A stretch of DNA of 64,000 bases from Lates calcarifer (GCF_001640805.2 NC_066855.1:14912236-14976235), one strand, 5' to 3'. Positions 23,291 to 35,639 are shown, counted from the stretch's first letter. The notes: generated by a model from the sequence alone, not told the origin. Made by a program: numbers and translations.

Positions 23291-25255
23291 GTGTACATTT
23301 GATCATGACCATTTCAGACTCATGACTTGGAGTGTTTGAAGCCAGTTAACGTACAATTGACCATGAGTGACACCCATAGCAGTAGGTTGGTGGGAACAGA
23401 TGATCAGAGGTCAAAGGGTCTCAGTGTTCAAACATATTGACGATGCAGATATTTGACCTGGCTGTCCACCCATCAATCACCTCCTCAGCAGTGAACAAGC
23501 ACAATGTCAAATTTATTTAATGACATGGTGACACTTAAGTAAAGTTCACATACACTCACAATAGGAGCTTGATTGATTGTGATGTAATGAGGTGCACAAG
23601 TAGTTAATACTAGTTGATTAGATACTGGCGAAAAATATTTCATTTTCAACACAGACAACAAATCTTACGATAAACTTAACACATTGTATTTTGACTATTC
23701 CTGAGAATGTTTACACTCATCCTCCAAGAGTGTACAACCTGTTTGTTGGTGATTAGATTAGAGCTGAGATAAACCCTTAAAGTTTCTGCGTTGCAAACAA
23801 AAACGTGATATTCCCACAGGCAGACAGGAAAAACAAAGGGGGTGAAAGAGAAATGAGCAAAGGGATAAAGGTGAAAAGCTGACTACATCCTATGTTTCTG
23901 TAGAATTTCCTCCCCAGACACATTCTCACACAGAGACACACACAAACACAGGACAACCTGTTCTAAAAGAACCATTGACCTTCTGCGTGAAAGCCTCCAA
24001 TAACAAAACGAGACATCAATAAGCTGAAAAACGATACTTTGCAAACGGAAATCACCTCGGCACATGGAATAGCCCCAGAATGGCTGTTCAGAGCACAATT
24101 ACCATAATACAGTAAAGGAGGGGATGTGCTTCTGTATTGTGTCGGCCAACAATAGCTCACTGTAAACTCAAAGCTACACCACCCTATGGATTTAGCAGCT
24201 CTTCATGGGGCAAGCTATTGTCCTGGTCCTGAAAACAGTTCTTTGTGACTGAGGGCCAATGTGTGTCAGGTAACAGGTGGTGAAAATCAGTAGAGATGCA
24301 GAGATATGACAAACAGAAAGAGAGCAATAGAGAATGAAAGGCAGAGAGAAAGAAAGAGAGAGAGGAAGAGACAGACGTGTTTCCTTTTCTCCCTTTCTTT
24401 TTTTTAAATTTATTTTGATTGCGTTTCAACTTAGGCGGAGCAGGGTTTAATCTGTTCCACTGGCTCACAAAGGGGCTGTCACAGTGGTATGATACCTCCA
24501 TACACTGAGCTGCAATGGAGCATTCAAGAGCTCTGGAAACAATCCCACAACACCCAGAAACAACACCTCACCATGGACTCAGCACACAGCCACAACAATC
24601 TCTGTCTTCCTCCACTTGAGCTCCCTCTGAGTAAACTGTGTAACTCTATTACATTTAAAGAGTACATTAAAAATAATCTATAAATACCATTAATTAAAGC
24701 TATGCTGTATTTTATATAACAACGTCATAATGATTGTATGCCATGTGGTATTACTCTCATTGACAAACCTACAAAGATTTATCACCCAACCCTGTTGTCT
24801 CACTCAGCTCTGTGGATCTTTTTAGACTCTTTTAGTTCATTGTTTTGGTTTTCAGTCTGATGGACAAAATTTGAAAGTAGCTGATGAGGAAACTGAACAT
24901 TTAATAGCTACAGAGTTAGATAGCATTTTGTGCCAATTTCAAATTTTGAAAGGACACGTTTATCCACTTCCCCAAAAATACTTTATATTCTTAAATTAGA
25001 AATGATCCATAAGTTTCAGTTGAAGCTGAGGAGGAACTCAAGTGACGTTTGAACTACAAATGTTGCCTAATAGATTAAATTACACACTAAAGGCCCAAAC
25101 TTTATTTGCATTGTCAGTGAGAAACGTAGCAAGTTTTTTTCCAGACCAGTTAGACAAAACCATCAGATCAACAGCAACAACCTCCACCATGCTGATAGAA
25201 CAAAAATAAACCTCAAGAGTGAACTGAGACTTCAAAATATTTCCAGAAAAGCAGT
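23291..25255. other. Noncoding stretch with minor repeats
   Basis: It includes a purine-rich (GA)-type segment at about 24318-24382 and a small R3 fragment at about 24800-24870. The frames at 23883-24160 and 24184-24501 look accidental. Confidence 0.5.
24800..24870 (+). repeat. R3 repeat fragment
   Basis: CTCAGCTCTGTGG, followed by TTCATTGTTTTGGTTTTCAG, resembles the diagnostic interior of R3. It is short and diverged. Confidence 0.4.
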
Positions 25256-25790
25256 ATGGAGTCAACATTAACTTCGAGGAACTTTCTCCAAACCACCTGG
25301 CCTAAAACAGATGTCTCACCCAGGGACAGAAGAAAGCCCGGTCTGGTCCAGTGTGGTCAGGTCTGGCTTGTTCTGGGCTTGAAAGAAGAAGGTGCAGCTA
25401 ACATGGTTAATGGTCCTGTCTGCAGAACAATGATGTGCAAAACATTAATGGATCTACCCATTCAGATCACACCCTATCATTCAACCCTGAGTGGTTGATC
25501 AGCATCCAAGAGGGTACGTCCGGCGGGATGCCCCTGGAGAAAATGAGGTCATCGGAACAGTGTGTGCACAGTAAATGAAGTAAACCATGCCGATCCAACT
25601 GTTTCGCCCCTGCACTTGACCTATTATTTCTTTCAAGTGGAACTCGATTTTTACTGTCCGAGATGACTTCATTGATATACCTCCTGGATGTCTTTGAACG
25701 CCTACGCGACCATGGGCGCACTGCAGCAGAGGTCTCATGCTCAAACAAAGCTCCTACACATATGTCCATTTTTAAGACACTCTAAGGTCT
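25256..25790. other. CpG-dense unique block, CNE or unrecognised minus-strand exon
   Basis: Between 25515 and 25730 there are about a dozen CpGs, a density far above the surrounding DNA, with no repeat character. Two overlapping minus-strand frames (25467-25769, 100 codons; 25499-25744, 81 codons) stay open in different phases, so openness does not pick one reading frame. I do not recognise either peptide, and no clean splice pair frames the block. A deeply conserved noncoding element or a small CpG island is likely. Confidence 0.35.
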
Positions 25791-27889
25791 GGTGAGCACG
25801 CTCCCATCATCCTCATACTGCCCAGATTCCAGACAACGAGCCCAGCAAAGAGGGAGGAAAGAGGAGTAAATGAAGTTTATATGCTCCTTGTTTTTATTAC
25901 TCTGTATACAACAGAGAGCAGCGAGGAGGATGATTGAGAAAGGAAAAAATAAGAAAAAAAGGTCATGAGCCAAAGACTAATCTTTTACATCACAAGAAAG
26001 CTGTTTGCACCTTAGCCTGTTGATCCTCCAGCACACCCCAAAGTGAGGGAATTTGGAGGAAGGGTAAAAAGAGCTCGTGTCTGTGTGCCAAGCATTACGT
26101 CTTGCCTTAGTCACCAACCCCTGAGCCTTAGTCTTGGCTACATTTGGCCACATGGCCCAAAGGAGGACAGCCACTTAAACAGATGATTTTTGTTTTCAAC
26201 ACAACCGCAGAAACAGGAGGGGGAAAAACATCTTTCATGAGGATGTCAGATTTCAGATCAAAAACTGCTGAAAGAACACACATATACAAGGATTTCCTGT
26301 TTCATCATTTATTTGTGTGTTTGTTTTCCAAGTCAGCATCAACAGTATTCTTTCTCTATCTTTGGCCTTTGATGTATTTGCCATTTTTTTCAGTATGCAT
26401 TATGATTTGGAGATGAGTAAGGCTCAGTTACAATGGCAATGAAAACATTTTGGAAAGAGAGCTTTTTTTTTCTTTAATTAGAGATGGCAGTGAAAGCTGG
26501 GGGGTTGTGGTGTCTCACTGAAAGGAAAATGTTATACATGAATGTCTTATCTTTTGCTGTTTGTGGTCATGCTGTAGAAGCTCTAAAACAAAAATGACTA
26601 CTTCTGATGGCTGCTGATATTGTGCACCTATTTTTCATTTTTATTTCAAAGTATTGTAGTTATTTAAAGGTGGTGTTCAAAGCAACCGAACCTTCATATA
26701 CAATACAATTAACTTAACAAGTTCTTAATGTCAAGTTCTCAACTGTACTTGCAATGATAAGAGGTTGCAACAACATGGACATTACATCTTTCTTTCCCAT
26801 TGACAAATGTGAATCAAATAATGACGTTTTTTCCTTCTGGTTTGGTCAAAAAAAATGCAGAAGAAAAATAAGTGGTTTCTCTGGCTTACCATATTAAATA
26901 TATCATTTATTTACTTTGAGGAAAAAAACTGTAAAAAGCTACAAAGTGGACAGTTCATTCTCTGTGGGATAGGCAGTACCATCAATCAAATCACATAACA
27001 GGGACTAATTTGATTTAAAAAATATTCTTTTGTTGGATACATACATTCAATTAAAATGTCTTAAAATCATGGATGTAGATATAATGCAGATACACTGTTT
27101 GATGCTGATGGAATTCCTAAATAGATTGTGGTTGGGAGAGTATAGCAGCCTGTTCATCACATATGTTTTGCAGAGTCCCTCATTGGCTTTGTAGAAGTAA
27201 CAAAGCAAAATTGCACTTGACATAGATAGGGCCCACTTTGGAGTGGGTTCAAAACATGCTATATCTAACAAATATGTTTGCTTGCAGTCTGTGAGTGAGT
27301 GAGTGTTATGGGAACAATTGCTCTGAGAAAACCCCAGCAACATGCTTACTGTCATGCGAGGCAAGCTGCATTGAGATCACAAACTGCCCTAAATGACTAT
27401 AACCTCAGCATGTAAGGTTTTGGTTTTTCCAAGCATATGACAGACCAAAGTAATATGATAATAGCAATGCACATGTGCAGCTAAAGTACTATAGCTTCAA
27501 GCTAGGAACAACTGTTTAGACACAGTGACTGCTTCAAGTAAAACATATATAGAGTTTCTTTAAAGGGTTCTGTGTCTGTAGGAAGTGAATGAAAGAGTAT
27601 ACTTTAGCTCCTTTATATGCACAAGCACAAAGAAAAGCCATCACTTTGACAAAATATGTCATGAAACGGAAGGTCCCACCCATGCTTTACCTGAGTCTCA
27701 TTCAAAGAAAGTGTGCAGAACAGGATATCATTACTAATAAAGAGGAAACAAGGCTTAACCCTTGCCAACAACCTGCTATTAAAAATGTTAATACCTTATT
27801 GTGTTGGTGGTCTAAGGCTGAATCTTAAAATAACAGGGTTTTACACAGTTCTTACTCCCCAAGGCAGTGAGTTGTGGCTACACTTGTCT
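25791..27889. other. Noncoding stretch
   Basis: No gene is seen. The part at 25990-26290 is less AT-rich and could be a weak CNE; 26300-27560 is plain AT-rich DNA. The minus frame at 27047-27364 (105 codons) has no recognisable similarity. Confidence 0.5.
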
Positions 27890-28320
27890 TTGAAAGATTT
27901 TGCTTTCCTTATAATCGACGCCCTCATTCACTTGCCTCCTCACAGAAACCCCTAAAAAAAAAAGATATAAAAAGAGGGTTGGCCCTCTCTTACGCCTCGA
28001 TTAGTATTCTGAGAAGCTGACAAAGAGGGCTGCAGCAGAATTAATAGCCTTTGACATTTTCAACTTCCTTTCCAGAATCCAGTGTGATTGGTGGGGAGGT
28101 TTTGTGTGGGTGATGATAAGAACGCCGGAAGGCAGGCTGACATTGCATGTCCCCAGACAACTGAGTTAATTAGTAATGTCTGGCTAGATAGGTCTAACCT
28201 GAGTCCTCTTCTCTTCAAGTCACCCTCTTCTTCTCTCTGGGGCAGAAAAGTACAAATTCCAAGGTATTTATCACCCTAAAGTAAAAGCCAAGAAAAGTAA
28301 TTGGTAAAGAGGGCCAAGCT
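27890..28320. other. CNE-like block
   Basis: Unique, balanced sequence with GAATTAATAG near 28039, GAGTTAATTAGTAATG near 28163 and AAGTAATTGG near 28295, all homeodomain-type cores. It has no good splice-site pair and only a 63-codon unrecognised frame. It resembles the block at 21.06-21.69 kb in texture. Confidence 0.38.
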
Positions 28321-30179
28321 TGATGAATTGAGATTTTTCTCTTTTTTTTGCAACAAGTTGGTTATTTCTCCAGGCTGACTCAACTATGCATATGATCTTG
28401 TCCCGGTGGGTGTTGTATGTGACTTACAGTATTTCATCACAGTCTGGTCTTTGAAATGATCGAGGCTGATCAGAAGTGATGTATGAGAAAGATACACAGG
28501 CAAGATTACTTGTTTTACTCCCATCTGCTGATAAATAACAGCTGCACAAAAAACAAATAATGTACATCTGTTAAGGGGTTGTTTCAAGCATTTCTATTTT
28601 TCTCAAGAAAGTTTGTGGGAAATAGTTTGACTGTGGATGCCGAACCACTTACATATAGTGAGTACTTTCTTGGTTTATTCCATGTCTTACAATAAGTATA
28701 TTTAAATTTGACCGTAGCTTAATATCCGCAAATCTGCAGCTATTTTCAATGAAAAAAAAAGCACCAATGAAAAAAAGCAACATTATGTAACTGTTTTGCC
28801 CTAAAATAACAGCTTCGGAATCATTTTGATGGTTCACTGACTTGTAATAGGGAGAATGGAGTCTACCATTCCCATTGTGTGCCCTCAACACCTGTTCTTG
28901 TTCTATATAACTTTGGTGAGCAGGTACAATCTCCCGCTATAGTCAGTGGCTTAAACTGCTGAAATCAGGCCCAGGAAATTCAAGAGTAATGCTGAACTTT
29001 AGATCAGTTGAAAAGACTGCAAAGTCTTGTGCTTTTTACAATGACACTACTTTGTGCTCCAGAAGATGGTGATCATGGGTAATATACACCGCTCAGCCGT
29101 GTTTCAGTTCAGTGAGTGGGACCGCACAGTCAGAGTAGTCAAGTGATTGATAGACTTTATTTGCTGTACATAAAAATTGCTTAACTGCTTGGTCTCCAGA
29201 GCCCGACAGAATAAATTACCACTTGTGGCTGTTGCTCAGCAAAAGTTACATTTTGTTGCCTTTAAATATCATGACTATTTTTGAACATTAATTAGCATTT
29301 GTTAGGCAGTTATACTTCTCATATAAACTCAACCAAATTGGTATTTTGTACTGTAGAGAACAGCTATTTACTTAAAATTTTACTGGTATGTAATAATAAT
29401 AGCCTATTAAAAACTGTGGCTCATAGAATAAATATTACATAAATATGGACAGCACATAAGTACAGACAAGATAAAAGAACCAATAAAACATCATGTTACG
29501 TTGTGGGCTCAGCAGAGGCTGGGTAGAGCTGCACATTTCAAAGATTTGCTTAAAACAGGCACAACATTTTAATGGAAACTTGACTTTTGACTGCTCAGGT
29601 GGTCTCCATGCTCCCAGCCTGTTGCTCTGTTGTTAAACCTTACACCTTTTCCTCCAACCTGCTATTCTTCATATCTTTGTCCTGCTGTCACAGCACACAG
29701 ACAACCTTTACCCTCACAGGCAAACCTCAGGAATTCAAATTACCTCCCTTCCTCTCCTCAACTCGAGACTTCTCACACCCTTCCCTCTCCTCTCTGCCAG
29801 TCAGCCATCTATAAACACTCCTCCTGCTTAGCCGACCAGCACAGACCAAGACAAATCATGCCACACATAAACAGGAAAGTCAGTGAATAGACTTGACCTC
29901 CCTCCGTTTTACACGTCAACCACCATGCTGTCTGTCAGTCAAGAGCTGCTGGCCCATAAAGAGCCCTTCGTATGCAGTGAGATGCTTATTGTGTTATATG
30001 CCTGTGTTTGATCCTCACTCATCCTGACTTTTAAGTTTTTTTTTTTTTTTTAAGTTTTTTTTTTCTGGTTGCATTAGTGAGGCGAGGAGCATGTGAGAAT
30101 GACTGTGGTAGAGTGTAATAGCTTTTGACAGAGGAATATCTGTCACAAGGGAATAACAGCTCTGTGGTCAGATTCAAAG
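28321..30179. other. Noncoding stretch
   Basis: AT-rich, without recognised features. Two T-runs at 30038-30051 and 30057-30064 are separated by TAAG. The C/T-rich segment at 29640-29820 opens two plus-strand frames that look compositional. Confidence 0.5.
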
Positions 30180-30460
30180 TGAGAGGAAAGTTCTCTGTAT
30201 TAGATGGAAGGATTTGCACGGGTGTTTGGAGTTTCCACTGAAGATGCTGACTTTGAGGGTACACATTCAACACAGTTTGACTCATCCTTTAATTCCAGGC
30301 ATTATTTTCGCTGCCAAACAGAGATTCAGAATTTCGATCAGAATTTCCATCCTCCTGCTGAAGACACAACAAACATTGGACAGTCTTCAATTCCAGACAT
30401 TAAAATGCAAAATAGCATTGCTGAATTTCTAATCACTCTCATAACGTAATGGTTTTCCAA
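30180..30460 (+). other. CNE-like block with a protein-like short frame
   Basis: A plus-strand ATG frame (30204-30449, 81 codons) gives an acidic, phenylalanine- and asparagine-rich peptide starting MEGFARVFGVSTEDADFEG with no low-complexity runs. A second frame overlaps it. No family is recognised, there is no signal peptide or membrane segment, and no promoter or splice context supports translation. I treat it as unique, possibly conserved sequence. Confidence 0.2.
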
Positions 30461-30599
30461 AGGAATGTGTGGCTGTCCTAAAAGGCGGGTCTCCTTCATG
30501 GTGCACATGAATCTGAGGTAATTTTCACCACGAAGGGTGTGTCCAGACAAATCTTCATCATCTCTACAAAATACAATAGTTTGACGGCTTGTTTGCTTA

Positions 30600-30870
30600 T
30601 TTTAATGTTCATGTGATTAGTCATATTTCTGTGGTGGCAAGGAAATGGATTATTATTATTTGGGCCAAATATTTAATGTTCCCATTATTTGAGCGAGTGC
30701 ATAAACAAATGCGTCACCAGCAATTCATTGCACGTACAATAACACAGCGGCTGTTTCCCACAGTTTGGCCAGAGCTGGCAGCAGGACTCGCCTCTGCCTC
30801 GGAGCTGCTGGGACATAGCCAGCTCAGGGTTCAGACCACCACAGCACTGACACACATACACAGAGAGAGA
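30600..30870. other. CNE-like block
   Basis: Contains GGATTATTATTATTTGGG, AATATTTAATG and several CpGs (30690-30750) in unique sequence. A 115-codon plus frame (30589-30936) spans it, but its end is ACACAC-derived and nothing is recognisable. Confidence 0.28.
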
Positions 30871-31699
30871 CCACCACTGCAGAGTTATTCTGCACTACAA
30901 TACATATGTACACAGCAGTACTTCTGTGGTCACTGAGGACACACGTACCAACACTGCTTTACATCATGGGCACAGGGTTTTGGTTTGATCAGCACTCGAT
31001 CTTGCCACCTTTGCTGAAGAACCACCTCTGTCTTTCAGGTGAAACTAGTGTCCTTTACAGGTTCATAAAGCATTAGTGAAATAATTTGTGTCTGACTAGA
31101 TTGTTTGCAGACACCTGCTGTAATAATAAAGTGGGAATACAATTTTATCAAATGCTCACTACAACATAAAATATATTAAAACTTTTTATACTCTTAATCT
31201 ACAACTATTCATTTGGAGTTTTAGGCATGGTAACTATGATATAAAACTGATCCAAGTATAATGTTTTGAGATTGATGGTCTATTAAAAACTTAATTACCA
31301 GATCAAAAATCCATTACATTATTACAATAACATATAAAAAAAAACATGCAGGGAAGAGGTAATTTAGCGATCAGAAAAGAAAAGGACACACCTTTTCTTT
31401 TCAATATACAGTATATTACCAGTTGAGTACTACTTAAGATGTTTGTATGTCTACTCAGTTTTGTGATGGTTTGACCATACACTTTGAAGTGGTACTTCCT
31501 AGGATTGTATCATATAAAAATAACTGTAGCTTCTTGTATCCAATCTTCCTCATATTAGTATGTAGAAGAGAAACTAATTACCTATATAAAGTAGTAATAG
31601 TTCAGTTCTGTAGTGTTAAGAATGACGTTGGTTTTTATCCATGCTTGTGGCGTGTCTCTAGGCTTATCAATATTAACTTTATAGCTCAGCAATTAGGGG
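30871..31699. other. AT-rich noncoding stretch
   Basis: Nothing is recognisable. An 88-codon frame at 31447-31713 has no known similarity. Confidence 0.5.
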
Positions 31700-32175
31700 A
31701 TGGGTTCTCATGACATTTGTCCCATACATTCATGGTGCTGGGTGCATGAATTGTACTGACTTTGGTGAAACCCTGACTTTTTATTTAGTGCCACCAGCTA
31801 GTCAAAGTTGTTCAGTTATCTAGTAAGATATCTGCAAGTGACACAAAATTTAGTTTGTGTTTGGACTTTTGTGATCCCCTCACTTTTCTTGTAGTGCTGA
31901 CATTTGTGGTCTTGAGTGGAATATCTCTACAAGTATTGAACACATTGCCAATGAACTTTGGCTCAGACATTCATGTTGCTCTCAAGACGAATTGTATTAA
32001 CTTAAGTGATATCTTAACTTTACATCCATGCGCCATCATCAGATCAAAATTCCAGTGCTCATTCTTGAAAAATGAATGACACTATACCTGGTAAACATCA
32101 GCATGTTAGCATTTAGCTCAAAGCACTGCTGTGCCTAACTACAACCTCAAAGAGCTGTTGAGGCTGTGGACTCTT
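31700..32175 (+). repeat. R2 interspersed repeat, copy C
   Basis: Contains CATACATTCATGGTGCTGG, GCCAATGAACTTTGGCTCAG, CATGCGCCATCATCAGATC, ACATCAGCATGTTAGCATTT and GCTGTGGACTCTT in the order I know from full-length copies of this teleost repeat. It is near full length and on the strand opposite to copy A. The frame at 31855-32079 inside it is spurious. Confidence 0.82.
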
Positions 32176-32523
32176 AGCCTGTGTATTTGTGTAATGGCAT
32201 GAGAACAAGGCTTCTTTGTAACTTTCCTGTAATGGAGATAACACTGGGAACATCTTGAAAACCAAGTGGACAAGGAACTTTTGTTCTGAAACAATGATCG
32301 GTGAAGATCAGTCAGACATCTGCTTTAGTGAGTTTTACATGACTGTTATTGATCAACAAACAGCTTTTAGATTGGTCATTTTACGCAAGGGGGAAAAATG
32401 CTCCCACTTGTGCTGTAAGTTGTGGCCACTGGTTAAAACTAATTGCATCCTTCTGTCATTGAGTACTTCACTGACAGAGCTAAAGGTCGTGACCAGACCG
32501 CTTGGTCTTGGTCATCATTTCAG

Positions 32524-32711
32524 CTCCAGGGAGTCGTACAGAGGATGGTGATGTCACCGTGCGGGCCCTCCTACACATTCCTGGATCAGACCAAAACCCT
32601 CAGCTAAACAAAATGACATACGACTGCACTCTCAATGCACGCAGTTGTCACTGGCTACATTTACACACTCAGCATAAACCTGACATGTTACCCACAGGAC
32701 CCAGGCTGTAT
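32524..32711 (+). CDS. Weak candidate terminal exon
   Basis: An acceptor-like GGTCATCATTTCAG ends at 32523 and is followed by an open phase-1 frame ending TGA at 32711-32713. Codons early in the segment look coding-like (peptide part APGSRTEDGDVTVRALL). An AATAAA lies near 32882. The phase is compatible with the donor at 16882, but that match has a one-in-three chance. I recognise no family, and the last third is low in information. It could equally be noncoding. Confidence 0.14.
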
Positions 32712-32989
32712 TGACACGGTAACACACATCTGTTTTTAAGCATTTTGTGGCGCAAATGTGGTCTCTTAATAACATCCTAAACTGGGAAAGAAAATCATTT
32801 TCATGTGGTTTCCCGTTTTATTTTCTCAGTAAGGAGAAGCTCACATCCATGCCATATCTTTAAATTTTATTTCAAATAATAATAATAAAAAATCTTTCAG
32901 CCTGAGTGCATGTCTGCTCTACAAAAGTTCATGAAAATTAATGCTTAGCCATTCAGACAAGCTAATTTTTTCAGTAAAACCACTTGAAA

Positions 32990-33480
32990 TGTGACATTTC
33001 CTTCTCTGTGCCACAAAGAGTTAATATTCTGAAAGTTTGGACCTGTGTAAATAAACCCTAGTTAAGACAGCAATTAAAATATCAGATGCATGTCACCTAA
33101 ATGGAGGGTAAAAAAAAGAGATTTGAGTCAGTAGTGCAGCCACAGCGGAGCCATTGTATCCTGTGTCATCAAGATTAACAGCTACACTGTAGCTTGGATG
33201 TAGCCTCTGGGACCGGGGCAGTGTGTTGTGAAGGTATTGTAGTATCTCAATTCATTTCGTGGGAGCCTTTCCAGAGTGCAGAGGCTGCAGCGAGACCCCA
33301 CTGATCACTCCTTCATTCTTATGTTCTGACATGCTTTGCTCTCGTAGTGGAAAATCTGTAATCTGAGTGAAATGTATTGACCGCAGGGAATACCGAGCAG
33401 AGCCACAGCACCGGTCATCTGGTGTAGAATCTAAATCAAAAGTGTGAATGGGATACGTCAAGAGAGGCCACTGTGATTCT
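32990..33480. other. CNE-like block
   Basis: Unique balanced sequence, with CpGs near 33160 and 33260-33420 and AATTAAAATATCAGATGC near 33073. A 69-codon minus frame is not recognisable. Composition-only call. Confidence 0.28.
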
Positions 33481-33675
33481 CCTTCAAATAGCAGTAAAGC
33501 AGTGTGGCAACAATTTGATAAAACGTACTTTATTACTTGTTAACACGATCCAAGCAAAGGTGTGGTTGAGTCATCATCTTAGCAACTCTTTAATCTTCAG
33601 AAGACAAGACAGAGTACATCAGAAAAAAAATCTGGATGTCTGTAATGTGTAAGTGCATGTCTATATGTGGTTATT

Positions 33676-33708
33676 TGTGTGTGTGTGTGTATGTGTGCGC
33701 GCGCGCGC
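33676..33708. repeat. Perfect alternating pyrimidine-purine tract (TG then CG)
   Basis: Thirty-three bases alternate pyrimidine and purine without a break: (TG)n, one TA, TGTGTG, then (CG)n to 33708. This is a classic Z-DNA-forming composition, and the CG part is unusual in a CpG-poor region. Confidence 0.9.
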
Positions 33709-34120
33709 TCTGGTTTGGGAAGCGGTTAGGGAAAAATACTCATGTTCTGATCTGAACTGAGATATTTCCTCTAGCTTGGTTGCTATTTACAGAACTACTG
33801 TAATGACTCAGAGTGCAAACGCCAGCAAGCATGCTGATACCCATCGCCAGAGCCTGGCGTACGGCCAAGTCTGAGTTTTTGACTGGGTGCACAGACACGC
33901 ATGACCTCAAAATAACAGTTTTATTGTCTGGATTACCAGGCAATAGGGAGGAGAAACGCAATAAGAGTTTTTACAGTTGTTTTGTTTGCTTGTTGTTAGT
34001 ACTTGTTACAGTGACACAATGCTTAGGTAAAGCGTGTGTGCTAGGTCATAAGGACATCAAGCAGTCCTGAATAAGAGACAGGTAGTACAATAAGAGACAT
34101 CTGCCTGGTTGGCTTTTGTA

Positions 34121-34495
34121 TTTAAAGAAATAGTTCAGCATTTTAAGAAAGAAGTTCATTGGCTCTCTTTGTGAGAGTTAGATAACTAAGCCTACTATAT
34201 TATTTTGTTATTTCATTTGATTAATCTGTGCACAACTGCAAGTGTAAAAATGACAAGTTGTGGTCAAAGCAGGGTTATGTGCTGAAGCTGTAACTTCCTT
34301 TCAACTGGTAGAGTTTGACCGATGTATATAGGTGGACAGTGTCAGGCTAGCTGTTTCCCATTTTTATACTAACCTAAGCTAACTGGCTGCTGGCTTTAGC
34401 CTAATATGTAAGATACATACATTAGAGTGGTATCTATCTTTCCATCAAACTTTTATCAAGTGCTTTTCCCAAAATGTCAAACTATTCTTTTGAAA
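34121..34495 (+). repeat. R1 palindromic interspersed repeat, copy B
   Basis: Left end TTTAAAGAAATAGTTCAGCA and right end CCCAAAATGTCAAACTATTC are inverted relatives. Inside are GGTTATGTGCTG, CAGGCTAGCTGTTTCCC and CCTAAGCTAACTGGCTGC. It is full length, on the same plan as copy A, and noncoding. Confidence 0.85.
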
Positions 34496-34617
34496 CTTTG
34501 TCAACCCACAAATTAATTTTGTTTGGCACAGCAACAGTGTGTCACTGCAGTAATTTACAGTGCACAGAAGGAGCTTTCAGATCAATTCTTTCTAACCCAG
34601 TCCTTTAAAAATAGCAA

Positions 34618-34666
34618 TGTGTGTGTATCTCTGTGTGAATGCATCAAAAACTGCATTCACACAGAG

Positions 34667-34677
<11 letters not shown>
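34618..34677. repeat. Perfect 26-bp inverted repeat (hairpin) beside (AC)n
   Basis: Positions 34618-34643 are exactly the reverse complement of 34652-34677, with an 8-base loop (TCAAAAAC). The outer part of the stem is TG/CA dinucleotide, but the inner ~16 bp is non-repetitive sequence. The right arm runs straight into an (AC)n microsatellite. It could be a hairpin-RNA precursor or a replication-error palindrome. Confidence 0.93.

Positions 34678-34708
<31 letters not shown>
34669..34708. repeat. (AC)n microsatellite
   Basis: About 20 AC units, ending ACATACACC. It overlaps the outer end of the hairpin's right arm and produces the THTHTH frames seen here. Confidence 0.97.
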
Positions 34709-34712
<4 letters not shown>

Positions 34713-35274
34713 CTTACTTTACGCTCATCAATCATCCTTTTTCCACAGGAGTGTCCTCCAGGATTGAGTCTTAATGTCTGTTATGAAATCTGGACCATGT
34801 GTTGTAAACCAATATTAGTTTACAGTCCCTGGGCCTTTCAGCCTAGTTTGGTCCTGTGCCTAAGTACTCCTCAAAATCAAATCCATTTATAATGCAGTGG
34901 TGCATGAACATTTGCTTTCCCTTAAAGGCCTGAGCTGGAATTGAAACAGCATCATTAAAATCACCCTGCCGGCTTTGTTATAGCCTGCGTCATAGTCTTG
35001 AAGACATTCTTTGACTGACTGACTGACCCAGACTTTGAGTTTAATGTGCATTTTGGAGCTATTTACAAATACAGAAATAAAATATATCTTCATTTTCATT
35101 TACCACTGGAAGCTGATAGTTGCAGACAGATGATTTTTCTACCATCTACCATAAAAGCCTCGTACAAAAAAACCCAAAACCCATACAGGGGCTTTTGTGT
35201 AAGAAATATTTACATGAAGATGCAATGTCTTTTACTCACCCCTCCCTCCCTTCTTGATTTTTTTAAAACCGCAG

Positions 35275-35453
35275 TTGAGGGACCAGTGGTTCCTTCCCTC
35301 AAACCAAAACCAAGAAAATGTGACAGTGATGAGGGAGAAGGTGTGGGGGACGTTAGGGCCTCTGCTGGGTGTGAAGTTGTGGTTGACTGGGCTGACAGGA
35401 GGGAGACTTTCCCCTCAAATTTTTATTATGTAGCTAGATGTGTGCATCATTAA
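35275..35453 (+). CDS. Weak candidate exon
   Basis: An acceptor-like CTTGATTTTTTTAAAACCGCAG ends at 35274 after a C/T-rich tract. The frame stays open to TAA at 35451 and gives a charged peptide with KPKPRKCDSDEGEG. Codons are moderately coding-like. There is no recognised family or partner exon, and no good internal donor. Chance is quite likely. Confidence 0.12.
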
Positions 35454-35639
35454 CACATGCTCTAGCAGCTGTCTTGGTGTTTTCCGTGAGACTACGACAT
35501 CCTCTATGGTACAAAGGCAGAATTGAACAAAATTTCATAGAAATCAGACAAATGCATCAGTAATTGTTGATCTGAAAGCCTGACAGAGGTTTCTTTGTCG
35601 TGTATGTGTCATGTACTCACAAGATTGGATGTCATTGTA

